A stretch of 64,000 nucleotides of DNA from Flavobacterium fluvii (GCF_900129545.1 NZ_FQWB01000001.1:868001-932000), one strand, 5' to 3'; counted from the stretch's first letter, positions 17,078-26,694 are shown. A program made the numbers and translations. The notes: a model not told the origin generated them from the letters alone.

Positions 17078-18119
17078 TTTTGGTAGAATTTACTGGGTTA
17101 CCATCTATTTTTTCGTTGTAATCAATCTCGGCCATACTTATTTTTTTCCTGTCTACTTCTCTTCCCAAAAGGATAGTTTCTTCAGTGTTGATGACTACTG
17201 TTTCCAATTTTTTGACATAATTATTTTGGTTGATGACAGAGTCTTTTTCAAAAGCTCTTGGTCCTTCAATTACCCAGTCATTAACATCTTTATGGTCAAA
17301 ACGACAACCGTTGCAGATAAACTCCTCCACTTCGTGAAACTCGTCTTTTCTTCCTGTAACTCTTTGAATTTCGTTACCAAACATCCAAACGGTAGTTTTT
17401 CCGGAACAAGTAGGGCAATCTCTGTGTGCATCATAAGGCTTGTTGAACCAAACTCTCGATTTGAATCGGAAAGTTTTGTCAGTTAAAGCACCAACAGGAC
17501 ACACATCAATCATGTTTCCTGAAAACTCGTTATCGATAGCTTTTGAAATACAAGTAGAAATGTTAGAATGATCGCCTCTGTCCATCACACCGTGTACTCG
17601 GTTATCGGTCAATTGGTCGGCAACCATCACGCAACGATAGCAAAGAATGCAACGATTCATGTGCAGTTGAATATTCGGACCAATATCTTCCGGTTCGAAA
17701 GTTCTTTTTTCTTCAATAAAACGGCTCTCCGATTTTCCGTGTTCGAAACTTAAATTCTGCAAATCACATTCTCCTGCCTGATCACAAACCGGGCAATCCA
17801 AAGGGTGGTTGATCAACAAGAATTCCGTCACCGATTTTCTTGCTTCCTGCACTCTTGGCGAAGATTTGCTGTTTATCTCCATTCCATCTTGACAACCTGT
17901 TACACAAGAAGCCATTAATTTAGGCATTGGTCTTGGGTCGGCTTCACTTCCTTTGGCTACTTCAACCAAACAACAACGGCATTTTCCACCGCTTCCTTTT
18001 AGTTTAGAATGGTAGCACATTGCTGGAGGAACTACCTCTCCACCAATCATTCGGGCTGCTTGCAGGATAGTTGTTCCTGGTTCTACCTCAATCGCTTGAC
18101 CGTCTATGGTTACTTTCAT
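17070..18119 (-). CDS. nuoG: Short NuoG: Fe-S subunit lacking the molybdopterin domain
   Basis: A 349-residue NuoG, against about 700-900 in most bacteria. Visible cluster ligands are Cys35/47/50/72 ([2Fe-2S] N1b), His105 with Cys109/112/118 ([4Fe-4S] N5), Cys157/160/163/207 ([4Fe-4S] N4) and a further set Cys235/238/269/272 in the position of the extra N7-type cluster, here spaced C-x2-C-x30-C-x2-C. The protein ends about 75 residues later, without the molybdopterin-oxidoreductase-like domain. The N1b-N5-N4 electron wire is intact, so complex I function should be kept. The stop overlaps nuoH cleanly and no frameshift remnant is seen, so the short form is native. Confidence 0.93.
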   Translation of the reverse strand: MKVTIDGQAIEVEPGTTILQAARMIGGEVVPPAMCYHSKLKGSGGKCRCCLVEVAKGSEADPRPMPKLMASCVTGCQDGMEINSKSSPRVQEARKSVTEFLLINHPLDCPVCDQAGECDLQNLSFEHGKSESRFIEEKRTFEPEDIGPNIQLHMNRCILCYRCVMVADQLTDNRVHGVMDRGDHSNISTCISKAIDNEFSGNMIDVCPVGALTDKTFRFKSRVWFNKPYDAHRDCPTCSGKTTVWMFGNEIQRVTGRKDEFHEVEEFICNGCRFDHKDVNDWVIEGPRAFEKDSVINQNNYVKKLETVVINTEETILLGREVDRKKISMAEIDYNEKIDGNPVNSTKNG

Positions 18120-18137
18120 CGTAGTAAATTCTTGACT

Positions 18138-19505
18138 TTATACTGTTAATTTAGAAACTAAATGCTTCACACTTTCAAAAGGCTCAGCAACAAAATGGTC
18201 TCTGTTTTTTATTTTTTCCGGGAAACGAATATGGTATTCAAATTCTTCTCTAAAGTGACGAATAGCCGCTGCCACTGGCCAGGCTGCTGCATCACCCAAA
18301 GGACAAATCGTGTTTCCTTCAATCTTGCTTTGAATGCTCAAAAGCAAATCGATATCTTCTTCACGACCGTGACCGTTTTCAATTCTATGCAATACTTTTT
18401 CCATCCAACCCGTTCCTTCACGGCAAGGGGAACATTGTCCACAGCTTTCGTGGTGGTAAAAACGAGAGAAATTCCAAGTGTTTCTTACTATACAAGATGT
18501 GTCATCGTAAACGATAAATCCTCCTGAACCCAGCATCGAACCAGTTGCAAAACCACCGTCGCTCAAACTTTCGTAAGTCATCAAACGGTCTTCGCCATTG
18601 GCTGTTTTGTAAATTAAATGAGCTGGCAACACAGGAACAGATGATCCTCCGGGAATAAAGGCTTTCAAAGGTCTGTCAGAACTCATTCCTCCTAAATATT
18701 CGTCAGAATTCATAAATTCGTAAACAGTAATTCCCATTTCAATTTCATAAACTCCCGGATTTTTGATATGTCCTGAAGCCGAAATTAATTTGGTTCCTGT
18801 AGATCTTCCAACACCAATTTTAGCATAATCAGCACCTGAATTATTTACAATCCAAGGCACGGCTGCAATAGTTTCCACATTGTTTACCACAGTTGGATTT
18901 GCCCAAAGCCCTGATACTGCAGGGAATGGTGGCTTGATACGAGGATTTCCTCTTTTTCCTTCCAATGATTCAATTAATGCGGTTTCTTCTCCACAGATGT
19001 AAGCTCCACCACCGATTTGTACATAAAGTTCCAAATCGTATCCGCTTCCCAATATATTTTTTCCTAACCAACCCGCTGCTTTTGCTTCGGCGATGGCGCG
19101 TTCCAAGATTTTGTAAATCCACATATATTCTCCACGAATATAGATGTAAGACAGGTTAGCGCCCAAGGCATAACTGGAAGTAATCATTCCTTCAATCAAT
19201 AAATGAGGAATGTATTCCATCAAATAACGATCCTTGAAAGTTCCTGGCTCTGATTCGTCAGCGTTGCAAACCAAATGTCTTGGTTTTCCTGATTTTTTGT
19301 CAATAAAACTCCATTTCATTCCTGCTGGGAAACCTGCTCCACCACGACCTCTCAATCCGGAAGTTTTCACTTCTTCAACCACTTCGTCGGGTGTCAACGT
19401 TTTCAAGGCTTTTTCCACGGAAGCATAACCACCGTTTTGGCGATACACTTCATAGGTCTTGATTCCCGGAATATTTACTTTGTCTAATAATATTTTTTGT
19501 GACAT
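18138..19505 (-). CDS. nuoF: NADH-quinone oxidoreductase subunit F (NADH/FMN site)
   Basis: A 455-residue NADH dehydrogenase subunit. The start at 19505 (MSQKILLD) lies one base after the nuoE stop and is preferred over an in-frame ATG at 19550 inside nuoE. It shows the NADH/FMN glycine-rich loop SGLRGRGGAGFPAGMKWSF near residues 50-68, the FMN-binding YICGEETALIESLEG near 160, and the N3 [4Fe-4S] motif ESCGQCSPCREGTGW near 350 with the fourth Cys in NTICPLGDAAAWP near 395. It accepts hydride from NADH and passes electrons to the cluster chain. Confidence 0.97.
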   Translation of the reverse strand: MSQKILLDKVNIPGIKTYEVYRQNGGYASVEKALKTLTPDEVVEEVKTSGLRGRGGAGFPAGMKWSFIDKKSGKPRHLVCNADESEPGTFKDRYLMEYIPHLLIEGMITSSYALGANLSYIYIRGEYMWIYKILERAIAEAKAAGWLGKNILGSGYDLELYVQIGGGAYICGEETALIESLEGKRGNPRIKPPFPAVSGLWANPTVVNNVETIAAVPWIVNNSGADYAKIGVGRSTGTKLISASGHIKNPGVYEIEMGITVYEFMNSDEYLGGMSSDRPLKAFIPGGSSVPVLPAHLIYKTANGEDRLMTYESLSDGGFATGSMLGSGGFIVYDDTSCIVRNTWNFSRFYHHESCGQCSPCREGTGWMEKVLHRIENGHGREEDIDLLLSIQSKIEGNTICPLGDAAAWPVAAAIRHFREEFEYHIRFPEKIKNRDHFVAEPFESVKHLVSKLTV

Positions 19506-19506
19506 A

Positions 19507-20037
19507 TTATTTATCGTGTAACGTAATTTTATTATCTCTACAATCAGCAATAATCTGATCTACTTTTTCTTTGGTCAAATGTTCTTTGTAAGAATCACCC
19601 AATTGCATCATTGGAGCATAACCACAAGCGCCCAAACATTCAACGCCTCTTACTTCAAAAAGTCCGTCTGCCGTGGTTTCGCCTACTTTAACGCCTAATT
19701 TTTCACAGGTATAATCCATTAAATCTTCAACGCCATTCAAACAGCAAGGGGAAGTTTGGCAAAATTCGAACATGTATTTCCCGATTGGTCTTTGGTTGAA
19801 CATCGAGTAGAATGAAACGACTTCATAAACCTCTATCGGTTTGATTTGAAGAATTTCGGCCACTTTGTCCATCAATTCAAAACTCAACCAATTGTCGTGG
19901 GCATCTTGAACTTCGTGTAAAACAGGCAACAAAGCCGATTTTTGCTTTCCTTCAGGATAGTGACTGATTAATTCATTGATGCGAGTCATCAACGAGTCAG
20001 TTATATTTATTTCTTGTTTGTAATGTGTTCTTTCCAT
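19507..20037 (-). CDS. nuoE: NADH-quinone oxidoreductase subunit E ([2Fe-2S])
   Basis: A 176-residue thioredoxin-like ferredoxin subunit that holds cluster N1a. Ligand cysteines occur in CQTSPCCLNG near residues 98-103 and in ECLGACGYAPM near 138-143. Length and order (E just before F) are usual. It is separated from nuoD by 76 bases that contain short tandem repeats. Confidence 0.95.
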   Translation of the reverse strand: MERTHYKQEINITDSLMTRINELISHYPEGKQKSALLPVLHEVQDAHDNWLSFELMDKVAEILQIKPIEVYEVVSFYSMFNQRPIGKYMFEFCQTSPCCLNGVEDLMDYTCEKLGVKVGETTADGLFEVRGVECLGACGYAPMMQLGDSYKEHLTKEKVDQIIADCRDNKITLHDK

Positions 20038-20077
20038 TCTATCATTTTAGATTTAGATTTTGGATTTTGGATTTTTC

Positions 20078-20104
20078 AATCTGCATTCTGAAATCTGTAT
20101 TCTG
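20078..20104. repeat. Short direct repeats in the nuoD-nuoE gap
   Basis: AATCTGCATTCTG (20078-20090) and AATCTGTATTCTG (20092-20104) are 13-base direct repeats differing at one base. They follow a run of GATTTTGGATTTTGGATTTTT-like words at about 20050-20076. The gap is 76 bases long, unlike the tight spacing elsewhere in the operon. Confidence 0.6.
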
Positions 20105-20113
20105 CAATCTTTT

Positions 20114-21352
20114 TTAAGCGTCTAATTCTCCGGCAATAACATTTAAACTTGACAAAATAACAATCGCATCCGAAAGCATTGCTCCTTTTATCATTTCGGG
20201 ATAAGCCTGGTAATAAATAAAACAAGGTCTGCGGAAGTGTAATCTGTACGGGGTTCTGCTTCCGTCGGTTACCAAATAAAATCCTAATTCTCCGTTTCCG
20301 CCTTCAACAGCGTGATATACTTCGGCAACCGGAACAGGAATTTCTCCCATTACAATCTTGAAATGGTAAATCAAGGATTCCATGTCGTTGTAAACATCTT
20401 CTTTTGGAGGCAGATAATATTCAGGAACATCAGCGTGAAATACATTTCCTTCCGGCATCTTGTCCAATGCTTGACGAATGATGCTCAAACTTTCCCAAAC
20501 TTCGGCGTTACGAACACAAAAACGGTCGTAAGTGTCCCCTGATTTTCCAACAGGAACTATGAAATCAAAATCTTCATAAGAGGAGTAAGGATGTGCCACA
20601 CGAACGTCGTAATCAACTCCGGCAGCACGTAAATTTGGACCTGTAAATCCGTAAGCCATCGCCATTTCGGCAGTAATTGGACCAACGTTTACAGTTCTGT
20701 CAATAAAAATTCTGTTTCTTTCGAACAAGTTTTCAAATTCTTTCCAGGCAACCGGGAAATCTTTCAAAAACACTTCCAATAATTCAAAGGCTTTTGGAGA
20801 CCAATCTCTTTCGAAACCGCCTAATCTTCCCATATTGGTTGTCAAACGAGCACCACAAATTTCTTCGTAGATTTCGTAGACTTTCTCCCTGAATTGAAAA
20901 ACATACAAGAAACCGGTATAGGCACCGGTATCCACGCCAAGAATCGAATTACAGATGATGTGATCCGTGATTCTGGCCAATTCCATTGCAATAACTCTCA
21001 AGTATTGAACTCTTTTTGGAACTTCAATATCCAATAATTTTTCCAAAGTCATCCACCATCCCATATTATTGATGGGAGAAGAACAGTAGTTCATTCGGTC
21101 AGTAAGTGGCGTGATTTGATAAAAAGGACGGTTTTCGGCAATTTTCTCAAAAGCTCTGTGAATATAACCGATTGTAGGTTCTGCATCGAGAATTTTTTCT
21201 CCATCCATCAACAAGACATTTTGGAAAATACCGTGTGTCGCTGGATGTGTTGGGCCTAAATTCAGGATCGAAAGCTCGCTTCCGTCTTCATTCAGCTTGT
21301 TTTTCATGATCTCGGCATATCGATGCTCTGGTGGTAATAATAGTTCTGACAT
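20114..21352 (-). CDS. nuoD: NADH-quinone oxidoreductase subunit D
   Basis: A 412-residue peripheral subunit forming, with NuoB and NuoH, the quinone reduction site. Family marks are LNLGPTHPATHGIFQNVLLMDGE near residues 30-52 (with the quinone-binding His), YIHRAFEKIAENR near 64 and a C-terminal GELDA. It is separate from nuoC, unlike the fused nuoCD of Escherichia coli. Confidence 0.97.
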   Translation of the reverse strand: MSELLLPPEHRYAEIMKNKLNEDGSELSILNLGPTHPATHGIFQNVLLMDGEKILDAEPTIGYIHRAFEKIAENRPFYQITPLTDRMNYCSSPINNMGWWMTLEKLLDIEVPKRVQYLRVIAMELARITDHIICNSILGVDTGAYTGFLYVFQFREKVYEIYEEICGARLTTNMGRLGGFERDWSPKAFELLEVFLKDFPVAWKEFENLFERNRIFIDRTVNVGPITAEMAMAYGFTGPNLRAAGVDYDVRVAHPYSSYEDFDFIVPVGKSGDTYDRFCVRNAEVWESLSIIRQALDKMPEGNVFHADVPEYYLPPKEDVYNDMESLIYHFKIVMGEIPVPVAEVYHAVEGGNGELGFYLVTDGSRTPYRLHFRRPCFIYYQAYPEMIKGAMLSDAIVILSSLNVIAGELDA

Positions 21353-21384
21353 TTATGGAATGTGAAAAATTATATAATGTTTTT

Positions 21385-21906
21385 CTATTTGTTTGACTGT
21401 GTTCTTCCGAAGAATCGGTCGTCTTTGTCTGTTCTTCCGCCGTCTTCCAACGGGAATTCTTTTCGCATTGGAAAAGAAACCATTTCATCCATGTTCAAAA
21501 TACGTTTCAACTGTGGATGGCCAATAAAATTGATGCCGTAAAAATCCCAAGTTTCCCTTTCCATCCAATTTGCGCAAGGAAAGATGGTTGTCAAGGTTTT
21601 TATTTCTGGGTTTTCACCATTGATAAAAGCTTTTATTTTAATCCGTTTGTTTTCATACCAATTGTGCATATGATAAACCACGGCAAATTGTCTTTCCAAT
21701 ACGTTGTCGGGATAATGAATTCCGCATAAATCGGTCAGGAAATTAAAACGTAATGTTGGGTCGTTTTTCAAAAAAAGAATAACTGCGGTAATTTTGTCGG
21801 CTGCTATTTCAAATGAAAATATGTCTTTTTCTTGATTGAAATGGAAAACGCTTTCGCCAAATGTTTCCACTAATTTATCTTGAATTTGTGTCGTTTCTAA
21901 GCTCAT
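21385..21906 (-). CDS. nuoC: NADH-quinone oxidoreductase subunit C
   Basis: A 173-residue subunit of the peripheral arm. It carries the family signature ERETWDFYGINFIGHPQLKRILNMDE near residues 120-145 and ends in a KEFPLEDGGRTDKDDR stretch, as usual for unfused NuoC. It starts four bases after the nuoB stop and is followed by nuoD after 32 bases. Confidence 0.95.
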   Translation of the reverse strand: MSLETTQIQDKLVETFGESVFHFNQEKDIFSFEIAADKITAVILFLKNDPTLRFNFLTDLCGIHYPDNVLERQFAVVYHMHNWYENKRIKIKAFINGENPEIKTLTTIFPCANWMERETWDFYGINFIGHPQLKRILNMDEMVSFPMRKEFPLEDGGRTDKDDRFFGRTQSNK

Positions 21907-21910
21907 TGTC

Positions 21911-22459
21911 TTATTTTATGTTATAAGAAGCTAATAATTCCTGATATTCTGGAGAACTTCTTCTTCTTACAGATTCGCTTTTTACCAAATCTTGCAATCT
22001 CATTACGCCATCCACGATTTGTTCCGGCCTTGGTGGACAACCTGGAACATAAACGTCAACCGGAATTACTTTGTCAATTCCCTGTAAAACAGAATAAGTG
22101 TCAAAAACACCACCGGATGAAGCACAAGCACCAACGGCAATTACCCAACGAGGTTCTGCCATTTGTTCGTAAACTTGACGTAAAATAGGTCCCATTTTTT
22201 TTGAAATAGTTCCCATAACCAGCAACATGTCGGCTTGACGTGGAGAAAAACTCACGCGTTCAGAACCAAAACGTGCCAAATCATAATGTGAAGCCATTGT
22301 TGCCATAAATTCAATTCCGCAACAAGAAGTGGCAAATGGCAATGGCCAAAGTGAATTGGCACGGGCCAATCCCACAACATCATTCAGCGTTGTGGCAAAA
22401 TATCCTTCGCCTGAAACGCCTTCTGGAGGGGCAACCATTTTTATATTTGAATCACTCAT
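21911..22459 (-). CDS. nuoB: NADH-quinone oxidoreductase subunit B (cluster N2)
   Basis: A 182-residue subunit holding the terminal cluster N2, which reduces quinone. Adjacent cysteines occur in FATSCCGIEFMA near residues 45-46. The other ligands are in VGACASSGGVF near 110 and YVPGCPPRPEQI near 140. It follows nuoA after 120 bases of AT-rich DNA. Confidence 0.97.
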   Translation of the reverse strand: MSDSNIKMVAPPEGVSGEGYFATTLNDVVGLARANSLWPLPFATSCCGIEFMATMASHYDLARFGSERVSFSPRQADMLLVMGTISKKMGPILRQVYEQMAEPRWVIAVGACASSGGVFDTYSVLQGIDKVIPVDVYVPGCPPRPEQIVDGVMRLQDLVKSESVRRRSSPEYQELLASYNIK

Positions 22460-22579
22460 CTCTATATTAGATTTTTGGATATACGATATTGGATTTTTAT
22501 AATTATTAAAAACCTTTATCGGTTTAAAGCATTAATTAATTTGAGAAATTGTAAATCATAATTCCTCAATGATAAAATT

Positions 22580-22945
22580 TTATTCCCATTCCAATGCTTT
22601 CTTTTTGATGATGTAGAAGAATCCCACCAACAATAAAAGCATAAAGATGACCATTTTAATTAATCCTTCCACTCCCAAGTCTTTGAAGTTGATTGCCCAA
22701 GGATAAAGAAATATAACCTCGACGTCAAACAATACAAAAAGTATGGCAACCAGAAAGTATTTTACAGAAAATGGAATTCGGGCGTTACCCAAAGATTCAA
22801 TACCACATTCAAAATTTTCGTCTTTGACGGCTGATGATCTTTTAGGGCCTAATTTGCCTGAAATCATAATTGTTCCCGCTACAAATCCAATGGCTAAAAG
22901 TGCCTGCATTAGTATTGGAAAATAATCTAATTGATTCGATTGCAT
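22580..22945 (-). CDS. nuoA: NADH-quinone oxidoreductase subunit A
   Basis: A 121-residue membrane protein with three segments. The family loop KDENFECGIESLGNARIPFSVKYFLVAILFVLFDVE near residues 40-75 includes the conserved Cys and the Asp/Glu at the start of the last segments. It is the first gene of the nuo operon: a consensus promoter lies about 30 bases upstream (22976-23006) and no same-strand gene precedes it closely. Confidence 0.96.
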   Translation of the reverse strand: MQSNQLDYFPILMQALLAIGFVAGTIMISGKLGPKRSSAVKDENFECGIESLGNARIPFSVKYFLVAILFVLFDVEVIFLYPWAINFKDLGVEGLIKMVIFMLLLLVGFFYIIKKKALEWE

Positions 22946-22975
22946 AATGAAAATTTGTTTAATCTAAATAAGATG

Positions 22976-23006
22976 CAAAGATAGGTTTCGAGTATGTAAA
23001 ACACAA
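22976..23006 (-). promoter_or_regulatory. Promoter of the nuoA-N operon
   Basis: On the minus strand TTG (23006-23004), a 20-base spacer and TATCTTTG (22983-22976) match the Bacteroidetes vegetative promoter. The -7 box lies 31 bases before the nuoA ATG. Confidence 0.75.
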
Positions 23007-23136
23007 GTTTAAAACGAAATTTAGATGAAATATAAGCAAATTTGTTATAAATTTAAGAATGCTTTTTCGAGGAAGATGTTTTCTTGGATTTTGGAGTTAA
23101 AATGGAGTTAAAATGTTGTTTTGTATTAAAACAAAA

Positions 23137-23166
23137 AAAGCGTTTCGATTAATATCGAAACGCTTT
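23137..23166 (-). terminator. Hairpin terminator of the cold-shock gene
   Basis: AAAGCGTTTCGAT (23137-23149) pairs perfectly over 13 bases with 23154-23166 across a TAAT loop. On the minus strand the stem is followed by a T-rich run. It lies 34 bases after the cold-shock gene stop. Confidence 0.9.
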
Positions 23167-23200
23167 AAACATTCGTAGGCAAAAAAATGAATTTTAATGC

Positions 23201-23395
23201 TTAGATAACTGCTACTTTCGCAGCAACTTTCCCTTTTCTTCCTTCTTCTTCTTCATAGCTTACTCTGTCACCTTCACGAAGTTCTTCCGCGTTGATTCCT
23301 GATGCATGAACAAAAATGTCTTTTCCTGTTTCTTCGTCTGTAATGAATCCGTAACCTTTTGATTCATTGAAAAATTTAACTGTACCTGTACGCAT
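23201..23395 (-). CDS. Cold-shock-domain protein (CspA family)
   Basis: A 64-residue single cold-shock domain. RNP1 is KGYGFI and RNP2 is IFVHAS, the two nucleic-acid-binding motifs of the family, and the N-terminus MRTGTVKFFNESKGYGF is typical. Such proteins bind single-stranded RNA and melt secondary structure, often under cold or growth-phase control. It is monocistronic: a -7 box TACATTTG lies at 23432-23425 and a strong hairpin terminator at 23137-23166. Confidence 0.95.
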   Translation of the reverse strand: MRTGTVKFFNESKGYGFITDEETGKDIFVHASGINAEELREGDRVSYEEEEGRKGKVAAKVAVI

Positions 23396-23424
23396 TGTAA
23401 TTGTAATAATAATTTATAATGAGG

Positions 23425-23432
23425 CAAATGTA
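23425..23432 (-). promoter_or_regulatory. -7 box of the cold-shock gene
   Basis: TACATTTG on the minus strand fits TAnnTTTG, 29 bases before the ATG. A clean -33 TTTG is not seen at the expected distance, so only the -7 box is claimed. The leader would be about 20-25 bases, too short for the long thermosensor leader known from Escherichia coli cspA. Confidence 0.5.
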
Positions 23433-23521
23433 ATATTTAATATAATACGAAAGATAATATTACAGAAAATTTTATTAAAATAATTGATTGCCAACGTTTT
23501 CTGACGATTTTTATCGACGAA

Positions 23522-25273
23522 CTACAATAAATCTAGTTTTATGTGCAATTCGTTTAATTGTAATTCGTCAATTGTCGATGGTGCGTCAATCATGACATCC
23601 CTGCCTGAATTGTTTTTCGGGAACGCGATAAAATCACGAATGGTTTCTTGTCCGCCAAGGATTGCCACCAATCTGTCCAATCCAAAAGCCAATCCTCCGT
23701 GTGGTGGTGCGCCAAATTGGAAGGCGTCCATCAAGAATCCGAATTGTTCTTTGGCTTGTTCTGGCGTGAAACCTAAATATTTAAACATCAATTGTTGGGT
23801 TGCTTTGTCGTGAATACGAATCGAACCACCCCCAATTTCGTTTCCGTTCAAAACCATGTCATAGGCATTGGCGCGAACTTTTCCTGGTTCGGTTTCCAAT
23901 AAAGCCATATCTTCCGGTTTTGGGGAGGTAAACGGATGGTGCATAGCGTGATAACGACCGCTTTCTTCGTCTAATTCCAATAAAGGGAAATCAACTACCC
24001 ATAATGGAGCAAATTCCGCCGGGTTTCTCAATCCCAAACGAGTCGCCAGTTCCATTCTCAAAGCAGAAAGTTGTGTTCTCGTTTTATCGGCCGGTCCTGA
24101 AAGCACAAAAATCATGTCGCCGGATTTTGCACCGGTTGTTTTTGCCCAATTGGTTAAATCGTCCTGATCGTAGAATTTATCAACCGATGATTTGAATGTT
24201 CCGTCTTCGTTGCATTTCACGTAAACCATTCCGCTGGCACCAATTTGTGGACGTTTCATCCAATCAATCAAACCATCAATTTCTTTACGGGTGTAGTTTC
24301 CTGCTCCCGGAACTGCAATTCCCACAACCAATTCTGCAGCGTTGAAAACTGGAAATTCTTTGTGTTGTGCAAATTCGTTCAACTCGCCAAATTCCATTCC
24401 GAAACGAATGTCCGGTTTGTCATTTCCATAGGTTTTCATCGCATAATCGTATGTGATGCGAGGAAATTTATCTACTTCAATTCCTTTTATTTCTTTCAAT
24501 AAATGACGAGTCAATCCTTCAAAAACATTCAAAATATCTTCTTGTTCCACAAATGCCATTTCGCAATCGATTTGTGTAAACTCAGGTTGACGGTCGGCAC
24601 GTAAATCTTCGTCACGGAAACATTTAACGATTTGAAAATATTTGTCCATTCCACCAACCATCAACAATTGTTTGAAAGTTTGTGGCGATTGTGGCAAAGC
24701 ATAAAATTGTCCTGCGTTCATTCTCGAAGGAACAACAAAATCTCTGGCACCTTCCGGAGTGGATTTGATTAAGTAAGGCGTTTCTACTTCGCAGAAATCT
24801 AAATCTGAAAGGTATTTACGAACTTCCATCGCTACTTTGTGACGGAAAAGCAAACTGTTTTTTACCGGATTTCTGCGAATATCCAGGTAACGGTATTTCA
24901 TTCGAATGTCTTCGCCACCATCGGTTTCATCTTCAATTGTGAAAGGAGGCGTAAGGGCAGCATTCAATATTGTCATTTCGGTAACCAAAATTTCGATATC
25001 GCCAGTTGCCATATTAGCATTTTTGGCTTCACGCTCAATAACGGTTCCTTTGGCCTGAATCACGAATTCACGACCCAAGGTTTTGGCCAATTCGAAAACG
25101 GTTTTATCGGTACGACTTTCGTCGAAAATTAATTGGGTAACTCCGTAACGGTCGCGTAAATCGACCCAATTCATAAATCCTTTGTCTCTTGATTTCTGAA
25201 CCCAACCGGCTAACGTTACTTCGGTATTGATGTGTGAGGCGTTCAATTCGCCACAATTATGACTTCTATACAT
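23522..25273 (-). CDS. aspS: Aspartyl-tRNA synthetase
   Basis: A 583-residue class II synthetase of the bacterial type, with an N-terminal OB-fold anticodon-binding domain (residues 1-110), the catalytic core and the bacterial insertion (about 290-420). Motif 2 is visible as [18 protein letters not shown] near residues 217-234 and motif 3 as [15 protein letters not shown] near 528-542. It charges tRNA-Asp with aspartate. It is followed by the convergent-free cold-shock unit and preceded by a -7-like box TACTTTTG at 25301-25294. Length matches the bacterial family (about 580-590). Confidence 0.98.
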   Translation of the reverse strand: MYRSHNCGELNASHINTEVTLAGWVQKSRDKGFMNWVDLRDRYGVTQLIFDESRTDKTVFELAKTLGREFVIQAKGTVIEREAKNANMATGDIEILVTEMTILNAALTPPFTIEDETDGGEDIRMKYRYLDIRRNPVKNSLLFRHKVAMEVRKYLSDLDFCEVETPYLIKSTPEGARDFVVPSRMNAGQFYALPQSPQTFKQLLMVGGMDKYFQIVKCFRDEDLRADRQPEFTQIDCEMAFVEQEDILNVFEGLTRHLLKEIKGIEVDKFPRITYDYAMKTYGNDKPDIRFGMEFGELNEFAQHKEFPVFNAAELVVGIAVPGAGNYTRKEIDGLIDWMKRPQIGASGMVYVKCNEDGTFKSSVDKFYDQDDLTNWAKTTGAKSGDMIFVLSGPADKTRTQLSALRMELATRLGLRNPAEFAPLWVVDFPLLELDEESGRYHAMHHPFTSPKPEDMALLETEPGKVRANAYDMVLNGNEIGGGSIRIHDKATQQLMFKYLGFTPEQAKEQFGFLMDAFQFGAPPHGGLAFGLDRLVAILGGQETIRDFIAFPKNNSGRDVMIDAPSTIDELQLNELHIKLDLL

Positions 25274-25373
25274 TGAAAATAATTTTTAGAGTGCAAAAGT
25301 AAAAACAAAAAACAACTTAATCCCTAAAACGACGAAACTTCGTTGTAAATAATGCCGTAAATAATTGTTAATC

Positions 25374-25406
25374 TTTGTTTTTCTTCAAAAAAATAAAGTA
25401 GTTTTG
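25374..25406 (+). promoter_or_regulatory. Promoter of the TlpA-like gene
   Basis: TTTG at 25374-25377, a 21-base spacer and TAGTTTTG at 25399-25406 fit the Bacteroidetes pattern; the ATG follows at 25433. On the other strand, TACTTTTG at 25301-25294 is a candidate -7 box for aspS, so this is a divergent promoter region. Confidence 0.65.
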
Positions 25407-25432
25407 GGTAACAAAATCAAAAATCTCGTTTT

Positions 25433-26434
25433 ATGAAAAAAATATTTTTAATTGCCATACTGTTTGTTTGTTCCAATGCCAGCTTTGGACAAAAGGTAAA
25501 TTACGTAACGTTTCAGGCTGAAATCGCCAACAGGAACAATGATTTTATAACCATTACCACATTAAACGGCCAATTACTGAAAAAGATTGAATTGAACAAA
25601 AAAGGAATTTTCAAGGACACTTTGAAGATAAAAGAAGGGAAGTATCGAATGAACGATGGTATGGAAACTACAGAATTGTATCTTAAAAACGGTTATTCCA
25701 TTAAATTGAAAATGGATGCCAAACAATTTGACGAATCCATAGTTTACACAGGAACTGGAGCATTGGAGAATAATGTGTTGGCCAAAAGAATTCTTCAGGA
25801 CGAGCAGTATTTCAACACGGATTTTATGGCATTGGACGAAGCTGCTTTTGAAAATTTCAAGAACAAGAAACGCGAACTGGATTTGGGATTGTTGAAGGAC
25901 AAAAAGCTGAATGCGAATTTTGTTGCGATGGAAAAAGCCAATATGGAAAGCAATTTAAAAGGTCTTAATGATTATTACCAAAAGACCAAAAATTTGAATA
26001 AACTCAACAATACGGTTTCTCCGTCATTTGATTATGAAAACCACAAAGGAGGAAAGACAAAACTTGAAGATTTTAGGGGGAAATACGTGTATATCGATGT
26101 TTGGGCAACTTGGTGTGGGCCGTGTCGTGCCGAAATTCCTTTTTTGAAAAAAACGGAAGAAATGTATCACGACAAAAACATTGTCTTTGTCAGCATTTCT
26201 GTTGACGTTGACAAAGACCACGACAAATGGAAAAATTTTGTTGCCGAAAAGCAATTGGGAGGCGTTCAACTTTTTGCGGACAAAAACTGGTATTCCGATT
26301 TTATTACAAGTTATGGCATCAACAGCATTCCGAGATTTATCTTGATTCATCCAAATGGAACTGTGGTGAAAGCGAATGCCTCAAGGCCATCCTCTACCCA
26401 ATTGAAAGAAGAGTTGGACAAACTATTAAATTAA
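25433..26434 (+). CDS. TlpA-family thioredoxin-like protein, exported
   Basis: A 333-residue protein with a signal peptide (MKKIFLIAILFVCSNASFGQ). It has an N-terminal DUF4369-like beta domain (about 25-110), a helical linker (about 115-190) and a C-terminal thioredoxin fold of the TlpA/AhpC-TSA type. The redox motif is Trp227-Cys228-Gly-Pro-Cys231, and the cis-Pro is in NSIPRFILI near residue 307. Such proteins reduce disulfides in periplasmic proteins, for example during cytochrome c maturation or in stress defence; the substrate here is unknown. It stands alone, with its own promoter and a downstream hairpin at 26598-26635. Confidence 0.9.
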   Translation: MKKIFLIAILFVCSNASFGQKVNYVTFQAEIANRNNDFITITTLNGQLLKKIELNKKGIFKDTLKIKEGKYRMNDGMETTELYLKNGYSIKLKMDAKQFDESIVYTGTGALENNVLAKRILQDEQYFNTDFMALDEAAFENFKNKKRELDLGLLKDKKLNANFVAMEKANMESNLKGLNDYYQKTKNLNKLNNTVSPSFDYENHKGGKTKLEDFRGKYVYIDVWATWCGPCRAEIPFLKKTEEMYHDKNIVFVSISVDVDKDHDKWKNFVAEKQLGGVQLFADKNWYSDFITSYGINSIPRFILIHPNGTVVKANASRPSSTQLKEELDKLLN

Positions 26435-26597
26435 GGAGATAGAAGTGAAAATTGGCAGAAAATATTTTTCGGTTTAAAATTAATTTTTTACATTTACAGT
26501 ACAACAAAGACGCTCTCGATTACAGAAATTAGATCAAATGTTTAGAAGATAAACAACTAAATCTGGATATTAAATTGTTAATATAGCGTCCTATAAA

Positions 26598-26635
26598 AAA
26601 ATCGGCTGTCGCAAATTTTTGCAACAGCCGATTTT
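26598..26635. terminator. Hairpin, first of a twin pair flanking the methyltransferase
   Basis: AAAATCGGCTGTCGC (26598-26612) pairs with GCAACAGCCGATTTT (26621-26635), 14 of 15 bases, with an AAATTTTT loop, then GATTTTT. It lies between convergent genes and can act for both strands. A near-identical hairpin lies at 27766-27803. Confidence 0.8.
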
Positions 26636-26694
26636 GATTTTTAACCAGGTTTAAATTTGGTAATCTACTGAAAAATAGTTGGTAAATAGTCGAA

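Noticed and set aside
17070..18119. nuoG as a frameshifted or truncated pseudogene
   Set aside because: The frame ends in an overlap with nuoH with no leftover coding sequence for a molybdopterin domain; all N1b, N5 and N4 ligands are present.
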